From the NCBI RefSeq assembly GCF_004122735.1, contig NZ_SDIF01000057.1:1-41476 (forward strand): a stretch of DNA of 41,476 nucleotides. The letters run 5' to 3'. The position numbers and the translations under genes are program-made. How positions within the stretch are numbered: the stretch's first letter is position 1; each line of letters begins with the position of its first letter. The notes beneath the pieces are model-generated. The model saw only the letters and a list, made by a program, of their open reading frames with translations. It ran no database searches and was not told the DNA's origin. Source of the stretch: Streptomyces sioyaensis. GTDB taxonomy: Bacteria; Actinomycetota; Actinomycetes; Streptomycetales; Streptomycetaceae. Positions 8,462-15,988 of the stretch are shown here, in pieces.

Positions 8462-9286
8462 ATGCGGATCGCGACCACGATCTTCCTGACGGACGAGACG
8501 ATCCGGCCGGACCGGCTGGGCCGTGAGCTGGAGCAGCGCGGATTCGCCGGGCTCTATCTCCCCGAGCACACCCACATCCCCGTCAGCCGCGACTCTCCCG
8601 CCCCCATGGGCGAACCCCTGCCCCGCGAATACGGCCGCACCCTCGACCCGTTCGTCGCGCTCTCCCAGGCCGCCGCGGTCACCGAGCGGCTCGCCCTGGG
8701 CACCGGCATCACGCTCGTCGGCCAGCACGATCCGGTCGCCCTCGCCAAGCAGATCGCCACCCTCGACTTCCTCTCCGGGGGCCGCTTCACCCTCGGCATC
8801 GGCTACGGATGGAACGTCGAGGAGGCCGCCGACCACGGGGTGGAGTGGTCGACCCGGCGGGAGCTGACCCGTGACCGGGTGGCGCTGATGCGCGCCCTGT
8901 GGGCCGAGGAACCCACCGCGTACCAGGGTGAATTCGGCTCCGTGCGGGCGTCCTTCGCCCACCCCAAGCCGGTGCACGGCGCGCCGCGCATCCTGCTCGG
9001 CGGCGCGGCCGGGCCCAAGTTCTTCGGGCAGATCGCGGACTACGCGGACGGGTGGCTGCCGATCGGCGGGCGGGGGCTGGCCGAGACCGTGCCGGCGCTG
9101 CGGCAGGCGTGGACGGACGCCGGGCGCACCGGTGAGCCGGTGGTGGTGCCGTACGCGGTCCGCCCCTCGCCCGGGAAGCTGGCGCACTATCGCGAGCTGG
9201 GCCTCGGGGAAGTGGTCCTGCAACTGCCGCCGGCCGGCGAGGCGGAAGTACTGCGGACGCTCGACGATTTCGCGCAGTATCTGTGA
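8462..9286 (+). CDS. F420-dependent-type LLM oxidoreductase
   Basis: This is a 274-aa LLM-family enzyme of the short actinobacterial type often annotated as F420-dependent. It shows an early ELEQRGFAGLYLPEHTHIP segment, VTERLALGTGITLVGQHDPVALAKQIATLDFLSGGRFTLGIGYGWNVEE (about residues 74-122), a PRILLGG strand and a DGWLPIGG segment. The ATG at 8462 has GGAGG ten bases upstream (8447-8451). The gene is divergent from the PHP gene and its last codons form the first unit of a four-copy 17-nt tandem repeat that includes the stop codon. It is distinct from the LLM proteins at 121 and 2133. The substrate is unknown; F420 use is inferred from family and from nearby fbiC. Confidence 0.85.
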   Translation: MRIATTIFLTDETIRPDRLGRELEQRGFAGLYLPEHTHIPVSRDSPAPMGEPLPREYGRTLDPFVALSQAAAVTERLALGTGITLVGQHDPVALAKQIATLDFLSGGRFTLGIGYGWNVEEAADHGVEWSTRRELTRDRVALMRALWAEEPTAYQGEFGSVRASFAHPKPVHGAPRILLGGAAGPKFFGQIADYADGWLPIGGRGLAETVPALRQAWTDAGRTGEPVVVPYAVRPSPGKLAHYRELGLGEVVLQLPPAGEAEVLRTLDDFAQYL

Positions 9287-9341
9287 GGCCGCAGCACCTG
9301 TGACGTAGCAGTACCTGTGAGGCAGCAGAACCTGTGACGCA
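9274..9341 (+). repeat. Four 17-nt tandem repeats copying the LLM gene's 3' end and stop codon
   Basis: Units at 9274-9290, 9291-9307, 9308-9324 and 9325-9341 share GCAG-N2-N-CTGTGA. The first unit contains the real stop codon TGA (9284-9286). The next three repeat the same TGA at 17-nt spacing, which places stop codons in successive reading frames. Confidence 0.85.
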
Positions 9342-9712
9342 GGGGAGCGAGCCGTAAGGGAGGGGTGACGGCCGGGGCGGCACGGCGCAGGGGACGGCGG
9401 CGTGAGGGGCGGCTGCGGGGCGACGGGGACAGGAGCGCGAGGGGCGCCCACCGGACCGACAGGGACCGCGCGGTCACGTCCTAGGACCATCGGCGTACGG
9501 TCCCCCGCCCAGGTCGATACCGAAGGCTGTTCCGGGCTCGCCCCTCCGGTCGTAGCGTCGAAGGTGAGGACCCCGCCGACCGGCGACGCGGCGGATCGGC
9601 GGGCCGAAGGAGACCGGTCAGCGGCCCCGGAAGAGCAGCGGTCCGACCTGATCCGGCGGCGGATCGGGGGTGGCCTCGCCGCTCGCGGGACCCGAGAGAT
9701 CAAGGAGATCCC
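9342..9712. other. Non-coding stretch before VOC gene
   Basis: No convincing gene is seen here; open frames across it lack start signals and known motifs. TAGCGT at 9553-9558 could be a -10 element for the gene at 9713, but no good -35 is at 17-18 nt. AAGGAG just before 9713 serves as its ribosome-binding site. Confidence 0.5.
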
Positions 9713-10114
9713 ATGCCCCGCCTCGACCACACCATCGTGCACAGCACCGACCGGTTCGCCTCCGCCGGGTTCCTGGCCGATCTTCTCGGCGCACCCGAAC
9801 CGAAGGCGTACGGCCCCTTCGCCGCTCTCAAACTGGACAACGGGGTGACCCTCGATTACGCCGAGCACGTCGCCGGCGGCAGCGAGTTCGTCCCCACGCA
9901 CTACGCGTTCCTGGTGACCGAGGAGGAGTTCGACGCGATCTTCGCGCGCATACAGGAGCGCGAACTGCCTTACTGGGCCGACCCCATGCACAACAGGCCG
10001 CAGGTGATCAACACCCTGGACGGCGGCCGGGGTCTCTACCTCAACGACCCCGACGGTCACAACATGGAGTTCCTGACCCGGACGTACTCCGAAGAGCTGC
10101 TGACCAGCATGTAG
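9713..10114 (+). CDS. Small VOC-superfamily (glyoxalase-like) protein
   Basis: The 133-aa protein has the vicinal-oxygen-chelate layout: MPRLDHTIVHSTD with a candidate metal His at residue 6, a FVPTHYAFLV strand in the middle and a closing GLYLNDPDGHNMEFLTR strand with a candidate metal Glu. Members include glyoxalases, extradiol dioxygenases and resistance proteins, so a precise reaction cannot be assigned. The ATG at 9713 has AAGGAG about seven bases upstream. The gene stands alone between the third LLM gene and fbiC, all on the same strand, but the gaps of 426 and 133 nt argue against one tight operon. Confidence 0.8.
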   Translation: MPRLDHTIVHSTDRFASAGFLADLLGAPEPKAYGPFAALKLDNGVTLDYAEHVAGGSEFVPTHYAFLVTEEEFDAIFARIQERELPYWADPMHNRPQVINTLDGGRGLYLNDPDGHNMEFLTRTYSEELLTSM

Positions 10115-10235
10115 GCGTGCGGCGAGCCGCCGCCGGGAAATGCCCCTTGGGGGCTCGGACGGAACCTCCGACCGTAGTGATCAGCGGCACACGGACGGCC
10201 GGTTCTTCCGCGGCGGCGCTGTCGGTGGGCGCTCG

Positions 10236-10241
10236 TATCCT
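10236..10241 (+). promoter_or_regulatory. Candidate -10 element for leaderless fbiC transcript
   Basis: TATCCT fits the actinobacterial TANNNT -10 consensus and lies exactly six bases before the fbiC ATG (10248). That would place transcription start on the A of ATG. The GGAG at 10243-10246 is one base from the ATG and is too close to act as a Shine-Dalgarno site. No clear -35 was found. Confidence 0.4.
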
Positions 10242-10247
10242 CGGAGA

Positions 10248-12896
10248 ATGACTTCCAGCGCGCAGGGACCTGACCAGGCATATGACCGAGGGACCGACCG
10301 CGAAACGACCTCCGGACCCGCCCGGCCGGGCGGGCCCACGGCGAACGCGATGCGCCGCGCGCTCAAGCGGGCCCGCGACGGAGTGGCGCTGGACGCCGGC
10401 GAGGCCGCGGTGCTGCTGCAGGCCCGCGGCGAGGACCTGAGGGACCTGTGCGCCTCCGCGGCCCGGGTACGGGACGCCGGCCTGGAGGCCGCGGGCCGCC
10501 CGGGAGTCATCACGTATTCGCGCGGTGTCTTCATCCCCCTGACGCGACTGTGCCGGGACACCTGCCACTACTGCACCTTCGTCACCGTCCCCGGAAAGCT
10601 GCGCCGGGACGGCCACGGGATGTTCCTGTCGCCCGACGAGGTGCTGGACATCGCCCGTCGCGGCGCCGAAATGGGCTGCAAGGAGGCCCTCTTCACGCTC
10701 GGCGACAAGCCGGAGGACCGCTGGCCCGAGGCCCGCGAGTGGCTGGCGGCGCACGGCTACGACGACACCCTCTCCTATGTCCGCGCCATGGCCATCCGCG
10801 TCCTGGAGGAGACCGGTCTGCTGCCGCACCTCAACCCCGGGGTGCTGTCCTGGACGGACTTCCAGCGGCTCAAGCCCGTGGCCCCCTCCCTGGGGATGAT
10901 GCTGGAGACGACCGCCGAGCGCCTGTGGAGCGAGCCCGGCGGTCCGCACCATGGATCGCCCGACAAGGAACCGGCCGTCCGGCTGCGCGTCCTGGAGGAC
11001 GCCGGCCGCTCCAACGTCCCCTTCACCACGGGGCTGCTCATCGGCATCGGCGAGACGTACGAGGAGCGCGCCGAGTCCCTCTTCGCGCTGCGCCGCATCC
11101 AGCGCGCGTACCACGGCATCCAGGAACTCATCATGCAGAACTTCCGCGCCAAGCCGGACACGGCGATGCGCGGAATGCCGGACGCCGAACTGGACGAACT
11201 GGCCGCGACGATCGCGGTGGCCCGGCACATCATGGGCCCCTCGACCCGCATCCAGGCACCGCCCAACCTCGTCGACGGCGAGTACGCGCTGCTCATCGGG
11301 GCCGGGATCGACGACTGGGGCGGCGTCTCCCCGCTGACCCTCGACCACGTCAACCCCGAGCGCCCCTGGCCGCAGATCGAGGAGCTGGCCGAGCGCTGCG
11401 CCACCGCCGGCTTCGAGCTGCGCGAACGGCTCCCCATCTACCCGGAGTTCCTCCAGCGCGGCGAACCCTGGCTGGACCCCCGCCTGCTGCCGCACGTCCG
11501 CGCCCTCGCCGACCCGGAGACGGGCCTGGCCATGGAGGACGCCCCCGTGGTGGGCCGTCCCTGGCAGGAGCCCGACGAGGGCTTCACGAGGAACTCCACG
11601 GGCCGTACGGACCTACACCACACCATCGACACCGAGGGCCGCACCGCCGACCGCCGCGACGACTTCGACGAGGTCTACGGCGACTGGGAGGCGCTGCGCG
11701 AGGCCGCCGCCCCCGGGATGGTGCCCGAACGCCTCGACGCCGACGTACGACAGGCGCTGTCCCAGGCCGCCGACGACCCCACCAAGCTCACCGACGCCGA
11801 AGCGCTGGCACTGCTGCACGCCGACGGGCCCGCGCTGGACGCCCTCTGCACGATCGCCGACGAGCTGCGCCGTGCCACGGTGGGCGACGACGTCACCTAC
11901 ATCGTCACCAGGAACATCAACTTCACCAACGTCTGCTACACCGGCTGCCGCTTCTGCGCGTTCGCCCAGCGCCGCACCGACGCCGACGCCTACACCCTCT
12001 CCCTCTCCCAGGTCGCCGACCGTGCCCAGCAGGCCTGGGACGTGGGCGCGGTGGAGGTGTGCATGCAGGGCGGCATCCACCCCGATCTGCCCGGCACCGC
12101 GTACTTCGACATCGCGCGCGCCGTCAAAGAACGCGTCCCCGGGATTCATGTGCACGCCTTCTCGCCCATGGAGGTCGTCAACGGCGCCACGCGTACCGGG
12201 CTGTCGATCCGCGAGTGGCTGACCGAGGCCAGGGCCGCCGGCCTGGACACCCTTCCCGGCACCGCCGCCGAGATCCTCGACGACGAGGTCCGCTGGATCC
12301 TCACCAAGGGCAAGCTGCCCACCGCCACCTGGGTCGAGGTCATCAAGACCGCCCATGAGCTGGGCATCCGCTCGTCCTCGACGATGATGTACGGCCATGT
12401 CGACCAGCCGCGCCACTGGCTGGGGCATCTGCGTCTGCTGGCGCGGATCCAGCAGGAGACCGGCGGCTTCACGGAGTTCGTCACCCTCCCCTTCATCCAC
12501 ACCAACGCCCCCGTCTATCTCGCCGGCATCGCCCGCCCCGGCCCCACCACACGGGACAACCGCGCGGTGACGGCCATGGCCCGGGTGCTGCTGCATCCGC
12601 ACATCACCAACATCCAGACCAGCTGGGTCAAGCTCGGCACGGAGGGCGCCGCCGAGATGCTCCGCTCCGGCGCCAACGACCTGGGCGGCACCCTGATGGA
12701 GGAGACCATCTCCCGTATGGCGGGTTCGAGTTACGGCTCCTACCGCTCCATCCAGGACCTCATCGCCATCGCCGACCTGGCCGGCCGCCCAGCCCGCCCG
12801 CGCACCACGACGTACGGCCCGGTCACCGAGGAACGCCGGACGGCCGCCCTCGCGTCGGACGGCCATCTGCCGGAGCTGCTGCCGGTCGTGGAGTAG
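10248..12896 (+). CDS. fbiC: FbiC, FO synthase (fused CofG/CofH radical-SAM enzyme)
   Basis: The 882-aa protein is the bifunctional 7,8-didemethyl-8-hydroxy-5-deazariboflavin (FO) synthase of the coenzyme F420 pathway. It joins tyrosine to a ribityl-diaminouracil precursor. Two radical-SAM halves are visible. The N-terminal CofG-like half has CRDTCHYC (C102, C106, C109) followed by a GDKPEDRW segment. The C-terminal CofH-like half has CYTGCRFC (C563, C567, C570), then QGGIHPDL and an HAFSPMEV segment. The length matches actinobacterial FbiC fusions. The ATG at 10248 lacks usable Shine-Dalgarno spacing but is preceded by a -10-like TATCCT, so leaderless translation is likely. It supplies the deazaflavin that F420-dependent LLM enzymes require, and three LLM genes lie in this window. 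Its stop codon sits within a perfect palindrome shared with the convergent gene. Confidence 0.97.
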   Translation: MTSSAQGPDQAYDRGTDRETTSGPARPGGPTANAMRRALKRARDGVALDAGEAAVLLQARGEDLRDLCASAARVRDAGLEAAGRPGVITYSRGVFIPLTRLCRDTCHYCTFVTVPGKLRRDGHGMFLSPDEVLDIARRGAEMGCKEALFTLGDKPEDRWPEAREWLAAHGYDDTLSYVRAMAIRVLEETGLLPHLNPGVLSWTDFQRLKPVAPSLGMMLETTAERLWSEPGGPHHGSPDKEPAVRLRVLEDAGRSNVPFTTGLLIGIGETYEERAESLFALRRIQRAYHGIQELIMQNFRAKPDTAMRGMPDAELDELAATIAVARHIMGPSTRIQAPPNLVDGEYALLIGAGIDDWGGVSPLTLDHVNPERPWPQIEELAERCATAGFELRERLPIYPEFLQRGEPWLDPRLLPHVRALADPETGLAMEDAPVVGRPWQEPDEGFTRNSTGRTDLHHTIDTEGRTADRRDDFDEVYGDWEALREAAAPGMVPERLDADVRQALSQAADDPTKLTDAEALALLHADGPALDALCTIADELRRATVGDDVTYIVTRNINFTNVCYTGCRFCAFAQRRTDADAYTLSLSQVADRAQQAWDVGAVEVCMQGGIHPDLPGTAYFDIARAVKERVPGIHVHAFSPMEVVNGATRTGLSIREWLTEARAAGLDTLPGTAAEILDDEVRWILTKGKLPTATWVEVIKTAHELGIRSSSTMMYGHVDQPRHWLGHLRLLARIQQETGGFTEFVTLPFIHTNAPVYLAGIARPGPTTRDNRAVTAMARVLLHPHITNIQTSWVKLGTEGAAEMLRSGANDLGGTLMEETISRMAGSSYGSYRSIQDLIAIADLAGRPARPRTTTYGPVTEERRTAALASDGHLPELLPVVE

Positions 12897-12929
12897 TGGG
12901 GGGGCGGCCCGGCCGCCCCCCCACTACTC
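12891..12929. terminator. Bidirectional terminator: 39-nt perfect palindrome holding both stop codons
   Basis: Two 19-nt arms (12891-12909 and 12911-12929) are exact reverse complements around a single C. The fbiC stop TAG (12894-12896) and the convergent gene's stop (12924-12926) occupy mirror positions. Both genes therefore end GAG-TAG and then run into the same G-rich stem. It should act as a terminator in both directions, although no U-tract follows. Confidence 0.8.
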
Positions 12930-13181
12930 GCCGCCCTCGTACTCGGCCTCGTGCTGCAGGATGCACTGCTGCCACTGCGACAGTGCCTCCTCGCGGTCCC
13001 CTCCGCTGTCCTGGGCGGCGACGATCAGTGCGTCGGCGGCCATCGCGGCAAGCCGTACCGCGATATGGCAGACATCGCTCTGAGGGAGCGGACGAAGGAG
13101 TTCCACCGCGCCGTCGCTGTCTCCGGAGAGCGCGGAGGCGACAACGGCCATGGTGGTGCGATCCCACTCGTACTCGGACAT
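12924..13181 (-). CDS. Small acidic protein of unknown function
   Basis: The 85-aa product starts MSEYEWDRTTMAVVASALSG and ends with an acidic LQHEAEYEGGE tail. It looks alpha-helical, with an alanine-rich centre (AVRLAAMAADALIVAAQD) and no signal peptide or membrane segment. I do not recognise the family. Codon use is strongly GC-biased at third positions, supporting translation. The ATG at 13181 has no clear Shine-Dalgarno site. CATGCT six bases before it is a poor -10 candidate, so start choice is uncertain and an in-frame ATG at 13214 is possible. It is convergent with fbiC and shares its terminator. Confidence 0.6.
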   Translation of the reverse strand: MSEYEWDRTTMAVVASALSGDSDGAVELLRPLPQSDVCHIAVRLAAMAADALIVAAQDSGGDREEALSQWQQCILQHEAEYEGGE

Positions 13182-13293
13182 GGGGACAGCATGCCCAGCG
13201 GGCACGGCCGCCATGATCGAACGGTTGACCCCTCTGCTGGGGCGGGACGGGCCGGAGGGACGGGTGGGGCGTCCGCCCGCCCCTCCGGCCCCC

Positions 13294-13693
13294 TCAGCCC
13301 AGTTCGCGGATCGGGCTGCCCGCCAGAAAGGCGGTGATGTCCTCGACGGCCTGCTGGAAGTAGCCCTCGTAGTTGCGGCGGGTGACATAGCCGAGGTGGG
13401 GGAGGGCGAGCACGTTCGGGAGGGTGCGCAGCGGGTGGCCGGCGGGCAGCGGCTCCTGGTCGAAGACGTCCAGGCCGGCGCCGGCGATCCTCCAGGAGCG
13501 AGGCGGGGAACGGGGTGCGCTCGCGCATCGCGACGACGATCTCGCAGTCGCCGATCGCCGCGGCCACCTCGTCCTCGGAGCCGAAGGGCCGCCGCAGCGT
13601 ACGGACGTCCACGTCGCCCGCCACTACGGACCAGTCGGCCATCGAGCGGGCGATGTCCTGGTAGTCGTCGAGTACGGCGCAGCGCCAGGTCAT
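13294..13693 (-). pseudogene. D-2-hydroxyacid dehydrogenase remnant with central deletion
   Basis: The first about 67 residues (MTWRCAVLDDYQDIARSMAD through VVAMRERTPFPASLLE) match the N-terminal catalytic domain of D-isomer-specific 2-hydroxyacid dehydrogenases. At the end of that segment a different frame takes over with RIAGAGLDVFDQEPLP, LPHLGYVTRRNYEGYF and a stop at 13294, which is the family's C-terminus. The NAD-binding Rossmann centre, about 170 residues in a normal protein of about 315, is missing, and the join is out of frame. The remaining 400 nt cannot give a functional enzyme. The join lies near 13490. The ATG at 13693 has GGGAGGAG-type purines in its leader, so the original promoter may survive. 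Confidence 0.85.
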
Positions 13694-13893
13694 GCGGATT
13701 CTCCTGGGAAGGAGGGGCGGACGGCCAGGGTGGCCGGATGGTGCTCATCGGGACCGTACCGGCCAAAAGCCTCCTTGCGAGTGACTATTCGCATTACTCT
13801 CCTGCGCAAAAATTGATCAATCCTGAACGATTACAGTGCTCCCCCGGGGGGCCTGTGCTAGGCCCCGGAACGCAGTGAGCTTCGGGAGGCGCA
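13694..13893. promoter_or_regulatory. AT-richer divergent intergenic region
   Basis: This gap between the dehydrogenase remnant and the ADP-ribosylglycohydrolase gene is notably less GC-rich around 13770-13835, with TTGATC near 13814 and TACAGT shortly after. It probably holds divergent promoters, but no pair with ideal spacing is seen. A 10-nt direct repeat CGCAGTGAGC occurs at 13871-13880 and 13890-13899, the second covering the downstream GTG start. Confidence 0.4.
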
Positions 13894-15012
13894 GTGAGCG
13901 CAGCGGGCGGCGGCGCCATCTGGGGGCGCGCGGAACAGCAGGACTTCCGCAGCCGGGTACGCGGCTGTCTGCTCGGCGGCGCCATCGGCGACGCGCTCGG
14001 CGCCGGAATCGAATTCGACTCGCTGGACGCGATCCGTGCGGCGCACGGCCAGGAGGGCGTCACGGATCTCGTGCCCGCCTTCGGGCGGCGCGGCGCGGTC
14101 ACCGACGACACCCAGATGACGTTGTTCACCGTGGACGGACTCATCCGGGCCCAGGTCCGCCGCGACACCGGCGCCTGGCATCCGCCCACCGACGTCCACC
14201 GCGCCTATCTGCGCTGGGCCGCCACCCAGCGCGACTGGGGCCCGGACGAGCGCAAGAAGGAGGACGGCTGGCTCGCCCGCGAGGAGTGGCTCTACTCCCG
14301 CCGCGCGCCCGGCCGGGCCTGCCTGAGCGGACTCGGCGACGAGGTGATGGGCACGCTGGAGGCGCCCAAGAACCCGGACTCGAAGGGCTGCGGGGCGGTG
14401 ATGCGCTCCGCGCCGTTCGGGCTGCTGGTCGGCTGGGAGCCGCAGCTGGTCTTCCAGCTCGCCGTCGAGTGTGCCGCCCAGACGCACGGCCATCCCACCG
14501 GCTATCTGGCGGCCGGCGCCTTCGCGGTCATCAGCCACTCGCTGGCCCGCGGCGAGGTGCTCGACGGCGCCGTGCAGAAGGCACTGGCGCATCTGGCCAC
14601 CCGCCCGGGCCACGAGGAGACCTCCGACGCCCTCAAGCGCGCGCTCGGCGCCGTACGGCAGGGGATGCCGACGCCCGCCCGGGTGGAGTCGCTGGGCGAG
14701 GGCTGGACGGCCGAGGAGGCGCTGGCGATCGGGGTGTACTGCGCACTGGTCGCCGAGGACCTCCGGCACGGGCTGCTGCTCGCCGTCAATCACGGCGGGG
14801 ACAGCGACTCCACCGGCGCCATCTGCGGCAATCTGCTGGGCACCCTGCACGGCGAGACGGCGCTGCCGCCGGACTGGCTGGTCGAGCTGGAGGGCCGGGA
14901 GACGATCTTGCAGATGGCCGACGACTTCTCGATGGAGATGACGCAGGGAGCCGCGCTGCACGGCCCGGCCGGATCGGCGCCGGGCTGGCTGGCCCGGTAC
15001 CCCAGGGCGTAG
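13894..15012 (+). CDS. ADP-ribosylglycohydrolase family protein
   Basis: The 372-aa protein carries the hallmarks of the dinitrogenase-reductase-activating glycohydrolase (DraG)/ARH family, which removes ADP-ribose from proteins or small molecules using two Mg2+ ions. These are GGAIGDALGAGIE near residues 29-41, the metal-binding TDDTQMTLFT near 69-78, MRSAPFG in the middle and NHGGDSDSTGAICGNLLG near 298-315. The GTG at 13894 has GGGAGG at 13884-13889. No ADP-ribosyltransferase or toxin gene lies next to it, so its target is unknown. It ends 24 nt from the convergent SDR gene. Confidence 0.9.
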   Translation: MSAAGGGAIWGRAEQQDFRSRVRGCLLGGAIGDALGAGIEFDSLDAIRAAHGQEGVTDLVPAFGRRGAVTDDTQMTLFTVDGLIRAQVRRDTGAWHPPTDVHRAYLRWAATQRDWGPDERKKEDGWLAREEWLYSRRAPGRACLSGLGDEVMGTLEAPKNPDSKGCGAVMRSAPFGLLVGWEPQLVFQLAVECAAQTHGHPTGYLAAGAFAVISHSLARGEVLDGAVQKALAHLATRPGHEETSDALKRALGAVRQGMPTPARVESLGEGWTAEEALAIGVYCALVAEDLRHGLLLAVNHGGDSDSTGAICGNLLGTLHGETALPPDWLVELEGRETILQMADDFSMEMTQGAALHGPAGSAPGWLARYPRA

Positions 15013-15036
15013 CGCGCACCCCGGTGGGCCGGCCGC

Positions 15037-15822
15037 CTACCGCATCAGCTCCCCCGCGTTGACCAGCAGCGACTGCCCCGTGATGGCGCGCGCCCGGTCG
15101 GAGGCCAGAAAGACCGCGGTCTCGGCCACATCCGCGTCCGTCGCCAGGTCGGGCAGCGCCATCCGCGCGGTGAGCCGGCCGCGCACCTCGGACTCCGGGA
15201 CGCCCTCGGTGTGCGCCTGGAACCGTACGTACGCCTCCACCGGCGGGCCCCACATCCACCCCGGCTGCACGGTGTTGACCCGGATCCGGTCCGGTCCCAG
15301 CTCGCGCGCCAGTGAGTACATCGCCGAGACCAGCCCGCCCTTGGACGCCGCGTACGCCGCCTGCTGCACCTGCGAGGGCGCGGCGACCGACGACTGGGTG
15401 CCGATCATCACCACCGACCCGCCACCGCGCGCCGTGAGCGACGGCAAGCAGGCGCGGGTCATCCGCAGCGTGCCGAAGAGATTGACGTCCACGACGCGGC
15501 GCCAGGAGTCGAAGTCGGCGTCCCGCAGGCCCCCGAAGAGCGAGTCCAGCGCCGCGACATGGATCACCGCGTCGATCCCGCCGAACCGCGCGACCGCCAG
15601 CGCGGCCAGCTCCGCGCACTGCTCCTCGTCAGCGATATCGGTCGCCCGCCAGGCCGTCCTCCCGCCCGAAGGGTCCAGCTGGGCCGCCGACGTGGCGAGG
15701 TTCGCCGCCGTACGGGCGCCCAGCACCACCGAGGCACCGTCCCGCAGGCAGGCCGCCACGACCTGATGCCCGAGCCCGGCCCCTACGCCCGAGACGACGA
15801 CGGTCTTGTTCCGCAGCAGCAT
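15037..15822 (-). CDS. Short-chain dehydrogenase/reductase
   Basis: This 261-aa SDR has the nucleotide-binding SGVGAGLG (about residues 11-18), a DIADEEQ acidic turn, IGTQSSVAAPSQVQQAAYAASKGG with the catalytic Tyr-Lys, and NTVQPGWMWGPP. The ATG at 15822 is favoured over an upstream start 180 nt away because GGGAGG lies six bases before it and the upstream part covers the divergent promoter. It is divergent from an unknown 279-aa gene. Both candidate 17-bp operators in the gap match those near the SDR/LLM genes at 2014-2105, so it likely belongs to the same regulon. The substrate is unknown. Confidence 0.88.
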   Translation of the reverse strand: MLLRNKTVVVSGVGAGLGHQVVAACLRDGASVVLGARTAANLATSAAQLDPSGGRTAWRATDIADEEQCAELAALAVARFGGIDAVIHVAALDSLFGGLRDADFDSWRRVVDVNLFGTLRMTRACLPSLTARGGGSVVMIGTQSSVAAPSQVQQAAYAASKGGLVSAMYSLARELGPDRIRVNTVQPGWMWGPPVEAYVRFQAHTEGVPESEVRGRLTARMALPDLATDADVAETAVFLASDRARAITGQSLLVNAGELMR

Positions 15823-15853
15823 GCGCGCCTCCCGGCCGGGCCGCCCGAGCTTT

Positions 15854-15870
15854 CCTGATGGGGCGTCAGA
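15854..15870. promoter_or_regulatory. 17-bp operator-like palindrome, copy 3
   Basis: CCTGATGGGGCGTCAGA keeps CTGA in the left arm and the whole CGTCAGA right arm of the perfect site at 2089-2105. It lies 31 nt upstream of the minus-strand SDR start, in the expected promoter zone. Confidence 0.5.
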
Positions 15871-15929
15871 ATAGGCGCGGGGGTGCGGGAAGGCCAGGGC
15901 GAAGCCGCCGCGCATCCCCTGGCGCACTG

Positions 15930-15946
15930 TCTGACTGAGCGTCAAA
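15930..15946. promoter_or_regulatory. 17-bp operator-like palindrome, copy 4
   Basis: TCTGACTGAGCGTCAAA matches the perfect site at 2089-2105 in both arms apart from one terminal base (A for G). It is 42 nt upstream of the plus-strand gene at 15989. With the copy at 15854 it would let one regulator control both divergent genes. Confidence 0.5.
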
Positions 15947-15988
15947 CTGGCGCCCCTGTCCTGTCCGCGATGCACCAGGAGGACCGTC

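Noticed and set aside
10448..12358. A 636-codon open frame overlapping fbiC in another frame
   Set aside because: It is Arg/Pro/Gly-rich with no motif, a GC-driven shadow of the certain radical-SAM gene.
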